From Cryptomeria japonica (Eukaryota > Streptophyta > Pinopsida > Cupressales > Cupressaceae), in contig NC_081405.1 in the NCBI RefSeq assembly GCF_030272615.1, forward strand, positions 651,016,920-651,080,919: a stretch of DNA of 64,000 nucleotides, in the 5' to 3' direction. Shown one piece after another: positions 51,193-62,800 of this stretch (position 1 is its first letter; the number at the start of each line of letters is the position of its first letter). The position numbers were made by a program, and so were the translations under genes. The notes under the pieces are model-generated. The model saw only the letters and a program-made list of their open reading frames with translations. It ran no database searches and was not told where the DNA came from.

Positions 51193-53690
51193 ATGGTTGA
51201 AACCCCTCTTCAAAAATCTAGGAGAGAAACTAAAGAGGCTCAAGAGTCCGCAAACATGAGTTCTTATGAGTATGATAATGATATCTTTTTCAATTCTGAT
51301 CATACTACATTACCTGACATGGATGCCTATAGAAACATTCTAAATGTTGAGAACATGGACACTACAAACAACAATGATACACACAATGACAATATGGACA
51401 ACTTTTTTGTACATTCAGCAGAAGTGGAAGAATCCATTATGGATCCCCGTTTCAATCGATTGGTTGAGGAAATAATGAGGAGGGATAGACAATACTTCTT
51501 ACAAATGATGGCACAAAGTGGAGCCAAGATACCTCATGATTTTGACATGTCTCAAATACTAGAGAATCGACCTTTGCAACAACCTCACTCCAACATGGAT
51601 CAAAGGAGGCCTAATAGTGGAGGCAATAGAAGACCACATCTTGTGCCTGAATCACCATCATCTTTGTTTCAAAAACTAGAGGTCCCACATACACATGGTC
51701 AAGCATATGATACTCACCTTCGTAGACCATTATGGAAGTCTTATGCAGAGAAATATGCTCAATCACATATCAATGCTAAGGATCAACCACCAAAGCAATT
51801 GGATATTCAAAGGCATGCTCAAAATTTGGACACAAGGAAACCACGCGTCAAATTTGGGGGCAACACATTAGAACATGACATGCCTATAGAGTATGGTATA
51901 CATGGACAAAATAGATATTTCGTTCCTCAACATGAATCTATACCAAGTGGTCCATATATGCAGCATCACTATAGACCTCCTCCATATGAACATGTGTATG
52001 ATCAATATCATCCATATATGCAACATGCTCCTCCTCCAATTGGTGCCTCAAGCATAGGGTATGGTCCAAGAAGTCGATCTCCACCTAAGAACAATTTGGA
52101 GCAACAAATCAGGGACTTGCAAAAGAAAATGGAGGACATAAATACACCGAAGCCAACATACACAATGAGAGACATATGTCCTTATCCATTTGACAAGAGC
52201 ATTCCAATGCCTCCTTTTCCTACACACTTTGTGACGCCTAAATTTGATAAGTATAGAGGAAAAGGGGATCCTAAGGCACACATAAGACAATTTTTCACAG
52301 CTTGCATTGAGGTAGCTTCAGAAGAGACATATTTGATGAGATTATTCCCACAAAGCTTAGGTGATTAAGCTATGGAATGGTTCTCTCAACTTCCACCTGG
52401 AATTAAGTCATGGGGTGACTTAGCAGAGGCATTTATTCAACATTTCTCCTACAACATAGAGACAGACATATCAGTCACTACTTTGTGCAACACCAAGCAA
52501 AAAGAGGGAGAGTCTTTTGCATCATTTTTTACAAAGATGGAGAAATCTAGCTAGCAGATGCTCTTGTGAAATTCCACAAAAACAAATGGTAGAGATGTTC
52601 ACACAAAATGTTAACAAAGACATTGGCTATGATCTAAGGAAAGCTTGTTTGTCCACCTTCAAGGATGTCATTGAAAAAGGCTTAGCGACAAAAAAGGTCC
52701 TAATTGAACAAGGAGTCATCAAGATATTCAAGGAAAACAAATATGACTTTAAAGGAAAAGACAAGCCAAGATTTTGGAATAAAAACAAGAACATAGTCAA
52801 TGATGGTGTTGTTGATGCCAACACAGTGCGACCCAAATTCATTTTTTCGGGATCAAGCTCTACAAACAACCAAGTGAATACTCAAACAACTTCCAGATCA
52901 CGAAGGAAGTACACCCCATTGGGAGAACCACTTGAGTCAGTTTTCAAGAAGCTAGTGGCAAACAAAGTAATCACTATTCCAAATTTTCCTCCATATGAGC
53001 CAAAGGTTAAACCAAATTGGTGGAATGATGATGAATATTGTGAATTTCATAAGAGCAAGGGTCATAAGACAGGAAATTGTAATTGACTGAAGAACATCAT
53101 ACAAGATCTCATTGATAGAGGTGACATTGAGATTGAAGGACACTCATCCAATCAAGAACATGAAATGTTTAAGGAACCATTCCCAAAACATGACAAGGGA
53201 AAAGCTAAAGCCATAGAGGATCAAACCAACTATACTAGAGCATCCTACAACTATGATTCAACTATCAATCACATCTCGATGGACAATTATGTCTCTACCA
53301 TTATCATCAAGGACAAAACATTTGAGAATTCTACCCGGAGACCCAGGATTGTCCTAAAAGGCGTTGGATCTTCTTCTGAACCTACCTCTGAATGTCATGT
53401 CACAACCCGTCGAGGTAAAATCACTGTGCAAGGTGCTCCAGCCAAGAACACCGCCTCCTCATCAACCAAACCTGAGTATGACCTTATAGAACAGTTAGGG
53501 AAGACACCCGCGCTCATCTCCATCCTTGAGCTCTTACGCATATCCCCTGCACATAAATCCATTCTTGACAAAATCTTGAGAGAAACTGCCGTTCCTACTA
53601 ATCTGAACGTGGACCAGTTTCAAGCCATGGTGGGATACCTTTCCATTCCACACTCCCTTACATTCACAGACACCGATGATGCCTCTGTAA
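51193..53690 (+). pseudogene. E4 gag
   Basis: Starts MVETPLQKSRRETKEAQE. A Gln/Pro/His-rich N-terminal region is followed by the retrotrans_gag domain: KFDKYRGKGDPKAHIRQF, a TAA at 52366-52368, then AMEWFSQLPPGIKSWGDL and AFIQHF. A frameshift near 52540 moves to the frame opening LASRCSCEIPQKQMVEMF. The Cys/His cluster YCEFHKSKGHKTGNC follows at about 53038-53080 and then a TGA at 53084-53086. Gag would build the particle. Three breaks in all. Confidence 0.85.
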
Positions 53691-53692
53691 GT

Positions 53693-54907
53693 TAGCCACA
53701 TAATGCACCATTACACATTGAAGCCTTCATACACAAATATAGAATGAAACGAGTCCTGATAGATGGAGGAGCAAGTCTAAACATTTGTACATTGAGCACT
53801 ATTAAACAATTGGGATATTTTGACAAAGCTATGAATTCTACAAACAAAATTACTATCAAAGCATATGATGATGAAGAGCGTTCATCCAAGGGTACAATCA
53901 CCTTACCTCTCAGAGTTGGGCCAGTTACGAAGGATGTGGTTTGTCAAGTCCTAGACCTAGATCTCACATACAATATATTGCTAGGACGTCCATGGATTCA
54001 TGAGATGGGAGCAGTCCCATCAACATATCATCGATGTATCAAGTTCCCACATAATGGAGTTGAAGTGACTATCAAAGGTGACCCCAATCCATTCATATAT
54101 TGCAATAATCTGCGACCTAGATTAGAAATAACAATCCCAGTCAATGAAGAAGTTGTTCCATCTTCAGCATATGTGGATCCAGAATCATTAAAAGCTTCTA
54201 CATCAAAACAAGCAGAGATCAAAGAAAAATTCAAGACTAAAGATCTGGGATGTGGTGAGTATATCTTTCATGTTGATCAACTCCCACTATGTCCTAAGAC
54301 ATTCAATCGACAAGAACATACTACAAACAATTTGCAATGCCAAGGAATTGGATATGAACCAACTAGTGTTGTGGCTACTAAGTCTGAATGCAAATCTCCT
54401 CTAGTGGTGCAAGCATATCTTGATATCAATAGTCCTAAGAGTGGTTCCAACAAAGAATCTATTGAGCATATCGTCAGCCCTATTGAGAACTCACATAGCT
54501 TTACCATATCATCCACTCCTCCCATTTTCACTCCTCTCCTAGACTTTGATCAACAAGAATTACAAAAGCCCTTACTCATTGGGGATCAAAATTCAAGCTT
54601 TGAAAAGAAAAATCTAAAAGTAAAAAATAAAGAAAAGTCCTTTAGTCCAAATCAAAATCAAAAGCTACTAGACTCTGCAAAAATCAAAGTCAAGGATAAA
54701 AATCCTATGAAGCAAAAAGAGAAAGAGTTGATCTCCCCTAATATCAAAATAACTGGGGGCAAATGTTCTACAATTTCAAGTCAAAAAGCATACTTGTTGA
54801 TCCTAAGTCTCCATCATGTCATGATACTTTCACTTCTTTTCACAATCATAAGCCTTCATCATTCATGCACTTGTTCCGCACATCTTTCCCCTTTTGGCGA
54901 TACATAA
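53693..54907 (+). pseudogene. E4 protease
   Basis: Same frame as the end of gag, after a TAG at 53693-53695. The catalytic motif is LIDGGASLNI (Tat/Athila-type D-G-G), and the flap and C-terminal part end NILLGRPWIHEMGAVPSTYH. Both signatures are intact, so the domain itself looks undamaged. The rest (about 54120-54907) is a Lys/Ser-rich linker that normally leads to RT. Confidence 0.8.
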
Positions 54908-55330
54908 TGGACCTCTAATGGAACTTCCTTGAAGGACTTTGATATTAGGGATGCCCAAACTTCTTTAGGTGACATGCATATGGGCCTGTGTAGTCCACAC
55001 ACTAGTAATTCTATCGCAGTTCCTTTATCAAGGAAGATAGTCACTCAAGCTACACATCATTTAGTCAAGGAACATCGTAGCTACAATCATAAAGTCAAGC
55101 CTCACACATTTGAGGTAGGTGACTTGGTCCTCAAAGAAAATCCTAAAAATCAACAAGACAGAGAGAAGAAGGGCAAGTTCGATCCAAACTGGCTTGGTCC
55201 TTACATCATTACAATAGCATATGGATCTGGTGCATATCAGCTCTCAACTACAGAGGGCGAACCTTTGGAGGATCCTATCAACAACATGCACCTTTGCAGG
55301 TTTTACACATATCTCTTCAGAGTATCCTAG
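54908..55330 (+). pseudogene. E4 integrase C-terminal fragment
   Basis: In the same frame as the protease: HHLVKEHRSYNHKVKPHTFE, VGDLVLKENPKNQ, then GKFDPNWLGPYII and GAYQLSTTEGE. This is the conserved end of Ty3 integrase (GD.V......., G K . . P . W . G P Y . I ...GAY.L). RT, RNase H and the integrase catalytic core (about 3-4 kb in a complete element) are absent between the protease linker and this fragment. Confidence 0.85.
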
Positions 55331-57079
55331 TTCAAAAAATACAAAAAAATAAAAAAAATTCAAAAATACAAAAAAAAATTATAAAACAAAAAAAATCGTT
55401 ACTTGGTGAAAACTTGGCAAACAGGCGCCTTGTGACACAAAAAACATTGAAAAATCAAAAAAAGTAAAGAGAAATAATTTCATCCAACAGTGAAAACCAC
55501 TTCGGTGGCGCCCTGGGCAAGTACCATGGTGAAAAATGGGTCACCAGCGCCATGTGTAGAGACAATGCTCCTCCCTCCTTCAGGATTCAATTTCATCCTT
55601 TCACTTTGCACACACTCACAACCTATTCGTTCATAATAAACTTACCCATTCCCATCATGGCTTGTTATTGATCTACCCAAGATTGGTTAGCCATTCATAA
55701 TAAACCTCTCTTTTCACCTCCTTTCCCATCCATAATAAATCAGCTCCTATCTGTGGCTAAGGCAAATCCTATGTCTAGTGATGGGTGTGGAACTAAGAAC
55801 ATCACATGTTTCGAGGAGTATAGTTTCTTCCAGCTTCCTTCAGTCTATCTGCGCACAATCTACAATAAAGCAACATTTGCATCACAGATCCGCAATAACA
55901 TTTTATCTTCTCCACAATAAAGTATCAGTTTCATTGATTCAGTCAGTTTCAGATGAGACACAGCAGCAACAATGGGCTTCAAAAATTCAAATCTTTCAAC
56001 AGACTCAGACAATATTATGGTTCAGTGCTATCTATCCATTTTGTGAAAGTAAACATTGTGACCACAATCAAATAAGACTTATACAAGTGACAAGAGACAC
56101 TAAAATTGAGGACTACAGTGGATGTTGGTGTCGAGTCTTGGTTTTCTTTTGATTTTATCTTTTGGTGACATGTATTTTAGCTTTTTCAGGATGTCTTTGA
56201 CTAGAGATTCTATCTCCAGGATGTCTTTGACTAGAAAGGCGAGGATGGGGTATCATCACCTATTTGTATTTGTTGTCTGTGGATTGTCTCTTATTAATGC
56301 TATGACTTGTCGAAGGATAGGAGGACACTGAGAGTCTAGTATGAACTGGGGCATTCCTTGTTTGTGACTGTCTTATCTCCATGCAAATAGGTACAATGAC
56401 TTTCTGGGTCGAACATATGCCTCGATTGTCATAACCTACTTGCCATAATAAAGTTCAATGATGATAAAGCACAAGAAGCTCTTTCACTTTCATATCTTCT
56501 ATCCCTTTTCTTGATTGACTTCCATCGTCCTTCTCGAGTCCGCATAGCCTACTATCACATGACTGAGTATAATGACACACCAAAAACATTTGCATTTCAT
56601 GTAGTTTCACCTGCATTATCACATATTAAGCATTTCATACATACATATAGATATCACAACTGCATCACATCCTACACACAACACCTGTTAGCACAATTTA
56701 CATTTGCATTATCATATTCATCTGCATTACATACATTCACATTTGCATCATGCATACACATATAAAACATAAAAGAAAAAAATATTATATTAATTAAGTA
56801 CATATTTGCATCATGAAACATACATCACATAGGTACACATGCATATAGCTGCCGCAAAGATGAATCATCTCATATATATATAAAGTGTCATGATACAATG
56901 ATGTCAAAATCATATGGCTACAATCACCCGCAGGTGTCTACATCATCATACAAAATGGTACAAAGACTGATACATAGGAACCCACTGATAACTTCTGCCA
57001 ATACTACTGGTAGTGCTAATCCTGTCTGTGTCATCATGTCCCATGCCACGTGTCCCATCCTCATCTCCAGTCCCGGATC
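55331..57079 (+). other. E4 3' region, left part
   Basis: An A-rich tract (55331-55400) is followed by three gtgaaaa...ggcgcc phrases (about 55407-55555) and a 20-bp direct repeat, ccaggatgtctttgactaga, near 56185 and 56216. Later sequence is rich in cat and tatata. No gene is seen on either strand. Confidence 0.55.
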
Positions 57080-58133
57080 CTAGAACACTCGTCTAAGGGC
57101 CTCCCTATCTCCATCTCGATCATACGGAATCAGCTCCCCATTGATCGATATCTGTAGAATCTTGTATACATCCTCCAGGGTGACTGTCATCTCACCCATC
57201 GGCAAATGAAATGTACATGTCTCAGAGTGCCATCTCTCCGCTAGCACAGTCAACAGTCCCATGTTCGCCCGAAACTTAGGCACATATAGAATATGTCTCA
57301 ATCCCATAGCCTCAATCGCAACTCGGTCCTCGGCTGTCAGCTGAGGTCGCAATCTCTGAGTCAATGGGAATCTCTCCCGTGACTCCAGCATAGGCAAATA
57401 CTCCTGCAGTCACACGAATCAATCATCTCAGTCCTAGTGACACTCACTGTTCATCACAAAGTGTTGCTTCTATCCTAGTAGTACTCCCTGTTCATCACAA
57501 AGTACTACGTGTTTGGCACTCCCTGTTCATCACAAAGTGTTGCTCACATTTGCACTCACTGTTCATCATAAAGTGCTGCTCATATTTTAGTACTCCCTGT
57601 TCATCACAAAGTACTATATCTTGGTACTCACTGTTCATCACAAAGTGCCTTGATCTATCTTATCCTAGGGCCTATGCTTGAGTGAATCCTCTTGAGTAGT
57701 TTCCTAATTGGCAACGTATGTTCTCTCACAGAATTGTCAATCATAGCCCTATCTATTATCCTAGTCTTCCCTAGAGGACCTGCTTGAGTGTATCCTCTTA
57801 GCAGCTTATCCAATCGATAGCGTATGTTCATCACAGAACTGCCGATTTGACCTAGAAGACACAAATTCACATTTTTGGACACAAACGTGCTTTCATGACA
57901 TAAACGCTCTTTTAGACCACATAAACACGCCTGGCACCAACGCAGACGTGCCTACACGTTTTTGACATTTTTTGGACCCTATTCTAAGTGCATTTATTAC
58001 TCTACCTAGTATGCATTAATGACAACAATAAATGCATCAAAGTACAAGGAGGTTTTGTGGTACTTACTGGCTCTCCTGCCTCTGCTGGCCTCTGGAATCG
58101 GCGAACGTGGTCAAATCTATGAACCAAAGCCAT
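57080..58133 (-). CDS. Antisense two-exon plant mobile domain (PMD/MAIN-like) gene inside E4
   Basis: Exon 1 (58133-58068) is 22 codons starting ATG: MALVHRFDHVRRFQRPAEAG..P. It ends at a consensus donor, GTAAGTA. Exon 2 (57403-57080) follows a CTGCAG acceptor in the same phase, starting EYLPMLESRERF, and ends in a stop at 57080-57082; about 129 residues in all. Exon 2 has VLAERWHSETCTFHLP-GEMT-TLEDV, the hallmark of the plant mobile domain of MAIN/MAIL1 proteins and of many retroelements (ER W.. T.TFHLP.GE.T.TLEDV). A TATA box (TATAAGATAG, 58231-58222) lies 89 bp upstream of ATG. Full-length PMD proteins are much longer, so this is a short, N-terminal version. It has no internal stop although flanking gag and pol have many. 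Function unknown; capture from a host gene is inferred. Confidence 0.75.
57404..58067 (-). other. Intron of the PMD gene
   Basis: 664 bp, GT-AG in minus sense. It holds the six-hairpin array (57441-57652) and a 115-bp imperfect duplication (57668-57735 and 57780-57845, both with ttgagtg(a/t)atcctctt and cgtatgttc). Confidence 0.65.
57441..57652. repeat. Array of six hairpin repeats
   Basis: Six copies of c(a/c)ctgttcatca(c/t)aa, each flanked by complementary arms: ACACT/AGTGT, GTAGTACT/AGTACTAC, GCACT/AGTGT, GCACT/AGTGC, TAGTACT/AGTACTA and GGTACT/AGTGCC (one G-T pair). The 15-nt loop is conserved and the stems covary. Confidence 0.85.
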
Positions 58134-58471
58134 CGCTGCTGACTGCTGCTGCTCTTTTCTCTCTCTGCACTCTAATCTCTTGGAGGTGTATATGACAATG
58201 AGGATGTATTTCCCTCGTGGTCTATCTTATAGACTGCCCTAGCCCTCATTTCCCAAGTTAGTCTTCATTATCCCGTGACTCTGTCTCTTTATCCGGTCAG
58301 TCCATTCTAGCCTCTCTTTCTTATCGAGAGATTGTCTGCAATCTTTTCAGACATTTTCATCCAATCTCTCGAGGGGGCATATCATTCCCATCTTGGGGCA
58401 ACTCTGTATCAGTTCATCTTATCTTCTTTGAAACAACGTGACAAGCCGCATTGTCTCAAAGAGGGGCAAAA
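58134..58471 (+). promoter_or_regulatory. E4 3' end: hairpin module and polypurine tract
   Basis: TCGAGAGATTG (58324-58334) pairs perfectly with CAATCTCTCGA (58362-58372), with an inner TGTCTG/CAGACA stem. GGGGGCATATC follows. Then CTCAAAGAGGGGCAAAA (58455-58471), the polypurine tract before the 3' LTR. The last 40 bases are shared with E3. Confidence 0.75.
58222..58231 (-). promoter_or_regulatory. TATA box of the antisense PMD gene
   Basis: The minus strand reads TATAAGATAG, 89 bases before the ATG, leaving room for a 5' UTR of about 60 bases with a CT/GA-rich, GCAGCAGCAG segment. Confidence 0.45.
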
Positions 58472-59246
58472 TATAGACACCCAAAATTGTCATGTCTAAT
58501 TAAATAAATATTTTATTTATATAATTATCTAAGCTTAATTCTTCTATTAATTAAATAAATCTAATTAATTCATTTATCCTCTTCTAGCCTTATTTCTCAT
58601 TTAAATAAATACATTTATTTATTTAAATTATCCTTTTCTTAAATTAAATAAATATCTTATTTATTTAATTGATCTCACTCCTTCTATTAATTAAATAAAT
58701 ATTTATTTATTTAATTAATTCATTAGTCTTTTCTACCCATGACACATGTCATTCATCTCTTAATTCATATACTACCTACCCCTTTCATTATTTTATTATT
58801 TCTTTTACCTACCCTCTAATCATAGCCGACCTCCTTTTACACCTCTCAATCTTATCCCTCCATTTCATATAGTGTCTTCTATATAAGGAGATGCTTCCTT
58901 CATTATCAAACCCTAATCGTTCTATGTATTCTAATCAATGATCTTAATGACTTGACTACACTACGATCCTACTTGCAACCACATTCCATTCTTTGTTGAG
59001 CTCTTGTGCACATAAAATCTGAGAGCAAATACATCAAACAAGATCAATGGAGATAGGAAGAATGGAGATCCAAACCCTATTGGACATGTGATGGTATAAT
59101 CTTTGTGATTTCGTTTGATTTGCATTGTCTTAGGTAATCTTCATATGTTATGGTGGATCTTTGTTGTGGTTAGGCTAGGGTTTTGTGGTTGAATTCATTT
59201 AGCCTTTCAATATCGTTATTATTGTTATCCATTTTCACCATAAACA
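58472..59246 (+). repeat. 3' LTR of E4
   Basis: 775 bp, TATAGACACC...AAACA, nearly identical to the 5' LTR apart from a short deletion in the AT palindromes and a G-to-A change at its second base. Followed by CAATG. Confidence 0.85.
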
Positions 59247-59251
59247 CAATG

Positions 59252-59699
59252 TACTACTCAAAACAACATCTCTCATGCCAGGTTTAGTACCAGTTTAAGC
59301 TCAGTCAATAACCAAAACCTTCACTGTCAACTATATCACCTTATACAAAATTGTTTTATCACACATTATAACTTTTCTTCATCTACATATAAAATGACCT
59401 ATAAGATCTCATACATATATGAGTATTTTACAATATACCATGTTGGCTTTACAAAAGATAATTACATTTACAAAATAATTCATATAAACAAAACTTTATC
59501 CCATGTCGGCTGGGGTGCTGGTATGCTTGTTGCCGATGTAATCTTAATGCTGATGAAGTTCCTGTCGGTGCCTGCCGATGTATGAAGTTGTGATGTCGGG
59601 CATATAGAAACCAATTGCCATTGACTTTCCAGTTGGTTTCCAGATGGTTGCCATCAATGACAACATCAACTATTCTCATAAGAGTGTAGAATGACAACA
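59252..59699 (-). repeat. E6 3' LTR, part right of E4
   Basis: The U3 start of the LTR in minus sense (TGTTGTCATTCTAC, from 59699), with TGTTGTCATTGATGGCAACC as in the E5 LTR. The other part lies at 47392-47824. Confidence 0.7.
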
Positions 59700-59883
59700 A
59701 TCTCCCCCTTTGGCATTGATGGCAACACTCATTGAGAAAAATCAAAACTGTTATCCAAAAACTAAAATCCAAAAAGATGTGCTCCCCTTGAGAAAGTGAT
59801 CTCTTCTGTATATACATTTTTCTCTCCACTACTCCCCCTTTGACATCAATGACAAAGGATGTCATCAAAAGAGTACAAAAATT

Positions 59884-62800
59884 CTACCTCAAGGTTTGTA
59901 ACCAGTTGGTTACAATCTGAAAGATGTCCGCCAAAATCATATTTAGACTTTGCATGAATTTGTTGTTGTCATCTAAAGTTGCCTCAGTCTGCTGGATCAT
60001 ATCGGTGAGATAGTGCATCTGCTGCTCCGGTGACCGTTCTCCTTGTATTGTTACCTTAGACAATTCAGTTCTCTGAGTAATTAGATTATCCAGCCTTGGA
60101 CCAAGTTTATCTTTTAGTTCTCGGGCATTAGACTTTATCATTGCCTTCTCTTTCTCAAGTTTTTCTAATTTCTCCTCAAAGACCACCAATTTTCTTTTCA
60201 AAAAATGATATGAGTCCGGATGAACCTATAATATTGTCTGCAATGTCATCAATTTATTTTTGTGTCTTCTTGATCTCCTTATCAATGTCCTCAGTCAAAC
60301 AATGAGGCTTACATGCTTCCCTATACAGCTCCTTATACTCCAAAATTGTAGAATTGAGTACCGGTAAAAGTGTATCTACATGATCGGTACATTTATTTAT
60401 TGTGTTTTCAAAAAATGCATTTTTCTCTTTTTCAACTCTCTCCTTTATGATATCCTCATTCACCTTGTCTATAGTTATAACATTATCAAAAATGAATTTG
60501 GACAATGTGTCCAGTTTACCTAAAGAATCCTTAATGTGATCTATGTTACAATTTGGTGCAATCATCTTAAGAATAGGTAAAGTGTTATCAATTGCCTTAA
60601 AAGCCAATGCATTGCAATCAGTTATCCTCTTAATGGAATCCAAAAGTACCTATGTGATATTGGTAGGTTTGAATTCACCTATAGACATACTCGGTTCAAC
60701 TGTAGGTTTCATCTCAATAGATGTCTGACCAATCACCTTAACTATATCATCTTTACTTCCATCAGATGTATCCATTTTGCTTTTATTTTCCTCTGGTGGA
60801 CCTATCTGTGTTTGCATCTCAACCTTTAATGGTTTCTTAGTCTGTTTCAGTGTCTCTGTACCTGCCAGTTTTTTAGTCTCAACATGAACCTTTGCCTCTA
60901 TTTGTTTCTTTGAAAGTTCTACTATCGGATTCTCAGTCTCTGGTGGCCCTATGCTAGTACCTTTATCTTCTATAGATTTTTCAGTTTCTGTCGATTGCTC
61001 TGTTTGGGTTGGTATCTCAGTTTCCTGAGAGTCAACAATTTTTGCCAGTTTCTCTAAAATCTAGCTATTATCAACACTGTCTGCCTTGACCTCTGAATTA
61101 TCCTTATCCACAACAATGTTTACTTCTTGTGTATCCACATTCATTGTAAAGAGTATCTCAGACTCAGGGTTAGTATTATCATGTGTTATAACTTCGGTAT
61201 TAGTAGCCAATGGATCTTCTGAGTGTACCGGTGGTGTATCCAAAGGAGGCAGTGGAAGGTTATCTGTAACCTTTATGTTTGGAATACCACCAGCTTTGCC
61301 TTTACCCTTGTCCTTGTCTTTCTGATACACTTTGAATGTCTTTTTAGGTCTTCTCTTTTCTTCTTTCTTTTCCTTCTCTACAAAGAATATGTCCCATTTA
61401 TCTGCAGTCTCATCTGCAATCTCTTTTACCCTTCCAGCCATTAGGCTTACTTGTCAATGTCCACTAACAAATACAGATCGGTTAGCTTCAGAGATAAGTT
61501 CATCAATTTCTTCCTTGGAGTTTACCAAATGAACAACCAAGAGTGCTTCAAATTTCAATTTCTTATCCAATTCCATCACTGATAGCCTTTTTGCTTCTAG
61601 TCTCATGTAGAGATCATTTGGTAGCTCATCAATCACTTCTATCAAAACTTTCTTATATATATCCAAGTGTAAGATAATGCTTTCCTCATTGGTGTTTCTG
61701 TCAGTATCATTTGAAGAAGTATACCATTTATTCACATTAGATAGATTACCTTCCTCTATTATTTAATTCAGTAAATCATTCAATGTGGGGGTAACCAATG
61801 TCTATTTCCTTTTAGGTGTAAGTTTCTTCTTCAGTTCCCTAACTATCTGTTGTTTCTTCCTTAGTGTCCTGGTTTTATTAGGTGAAGGAGAGGGTACCGG
61901 TGAGGTTTTTCTCTTCCTTTCTACTCTTTTAAACTCAATAGCCTTACCACTGTCAGTGTCAGAAGATGTTACAACTGGTGAAACATGTGCTTCAGGTTGT
62001 AGTCCTTCAAGTTCACTTGTTGATATACCACTGATGTTCATAACATTTTCTTTGATTTCCTTTACCTTCTTGGAGGCATCTCTCATGAATTTTTCTCTTC
62101 TCTTAGTCCTTTTCTGCATAGATACTTTAATTTCTATGGTTTCTGCATTTCCAAAGAATTCCTCAGATGGCTCCCTTGGAGCATCAAGTAGAGCTTTAGC
62201 ATAAGTTTCCAAAATAGATTAGTCTACCTCATATCCCATCTCCGTAACTCAAATAGTTCTAGGACTGGCTACTTCCATCCAAGTTTCATCTCTCTTAATA
62301 ACAAAGCATATTTCCTTGTCATATTTATCAACTATGCTTTCTGGTAGTCTCTCTCTTGCTCTCATCTTAGATTGGAATGATTTGAAATAGTCTAAAATGT
62401 TCTTAACACTGTCAGTGCCGATACCAGTGAAATCATCTTGTATCTGTTTTCCTACTGGAATGTCATAACCAAAATCCTTGTGACCTATGCTAGGTATCTC
62501 CTTGGTAAAGTACAACATCATACATACCAGAAGGTTTCCAAAATGGAAAGTACCTTTCTTGTCACCCTTAATCTTCTTCAGGTTGTCAATTATTTCATCT
62601 TGAAGCCATTCACACACATTAATTTTAGCATTATTGTGTACCATCTCATATGCAATGGGAATAAATAGGCTAGAAATAGAATTTAGTCTATTTGCATGAG
62701 TAGCTTTGTAACCTAGTACCATACTCACATATCTTACATTTATGTCCTTAACATCATTTACTCTAAGTGACCTATTATCAGATGTTTCTCTGGTTAAATC

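Larger units (their letters stand above)
47825..59246 (+). mobile_element. E4: Tat-like Ty3 element with deleted pol and an antisense gene
   Basis: 5' LTR 47825-48610, 3' LTR 58472-59246, TSD CAATG at 47820-47824 and 59247-59251. The interior has a primer site, a long leader, gag-protease, a scar where RT, RNase H and most of integrase are missing, the integrase C-terminus, a 3-kb 3' region with an antisense gene, and a polypurine tract. It sits in the 3' LTR of E6. Confidence 0.9.

Noticed and set aside
57441-57652. CRISPR-like repeat array
   Set aside because: Repeats are short and hairpin-forming with short, similar spacers, and the DNA is plant nuclear; no cas genes.
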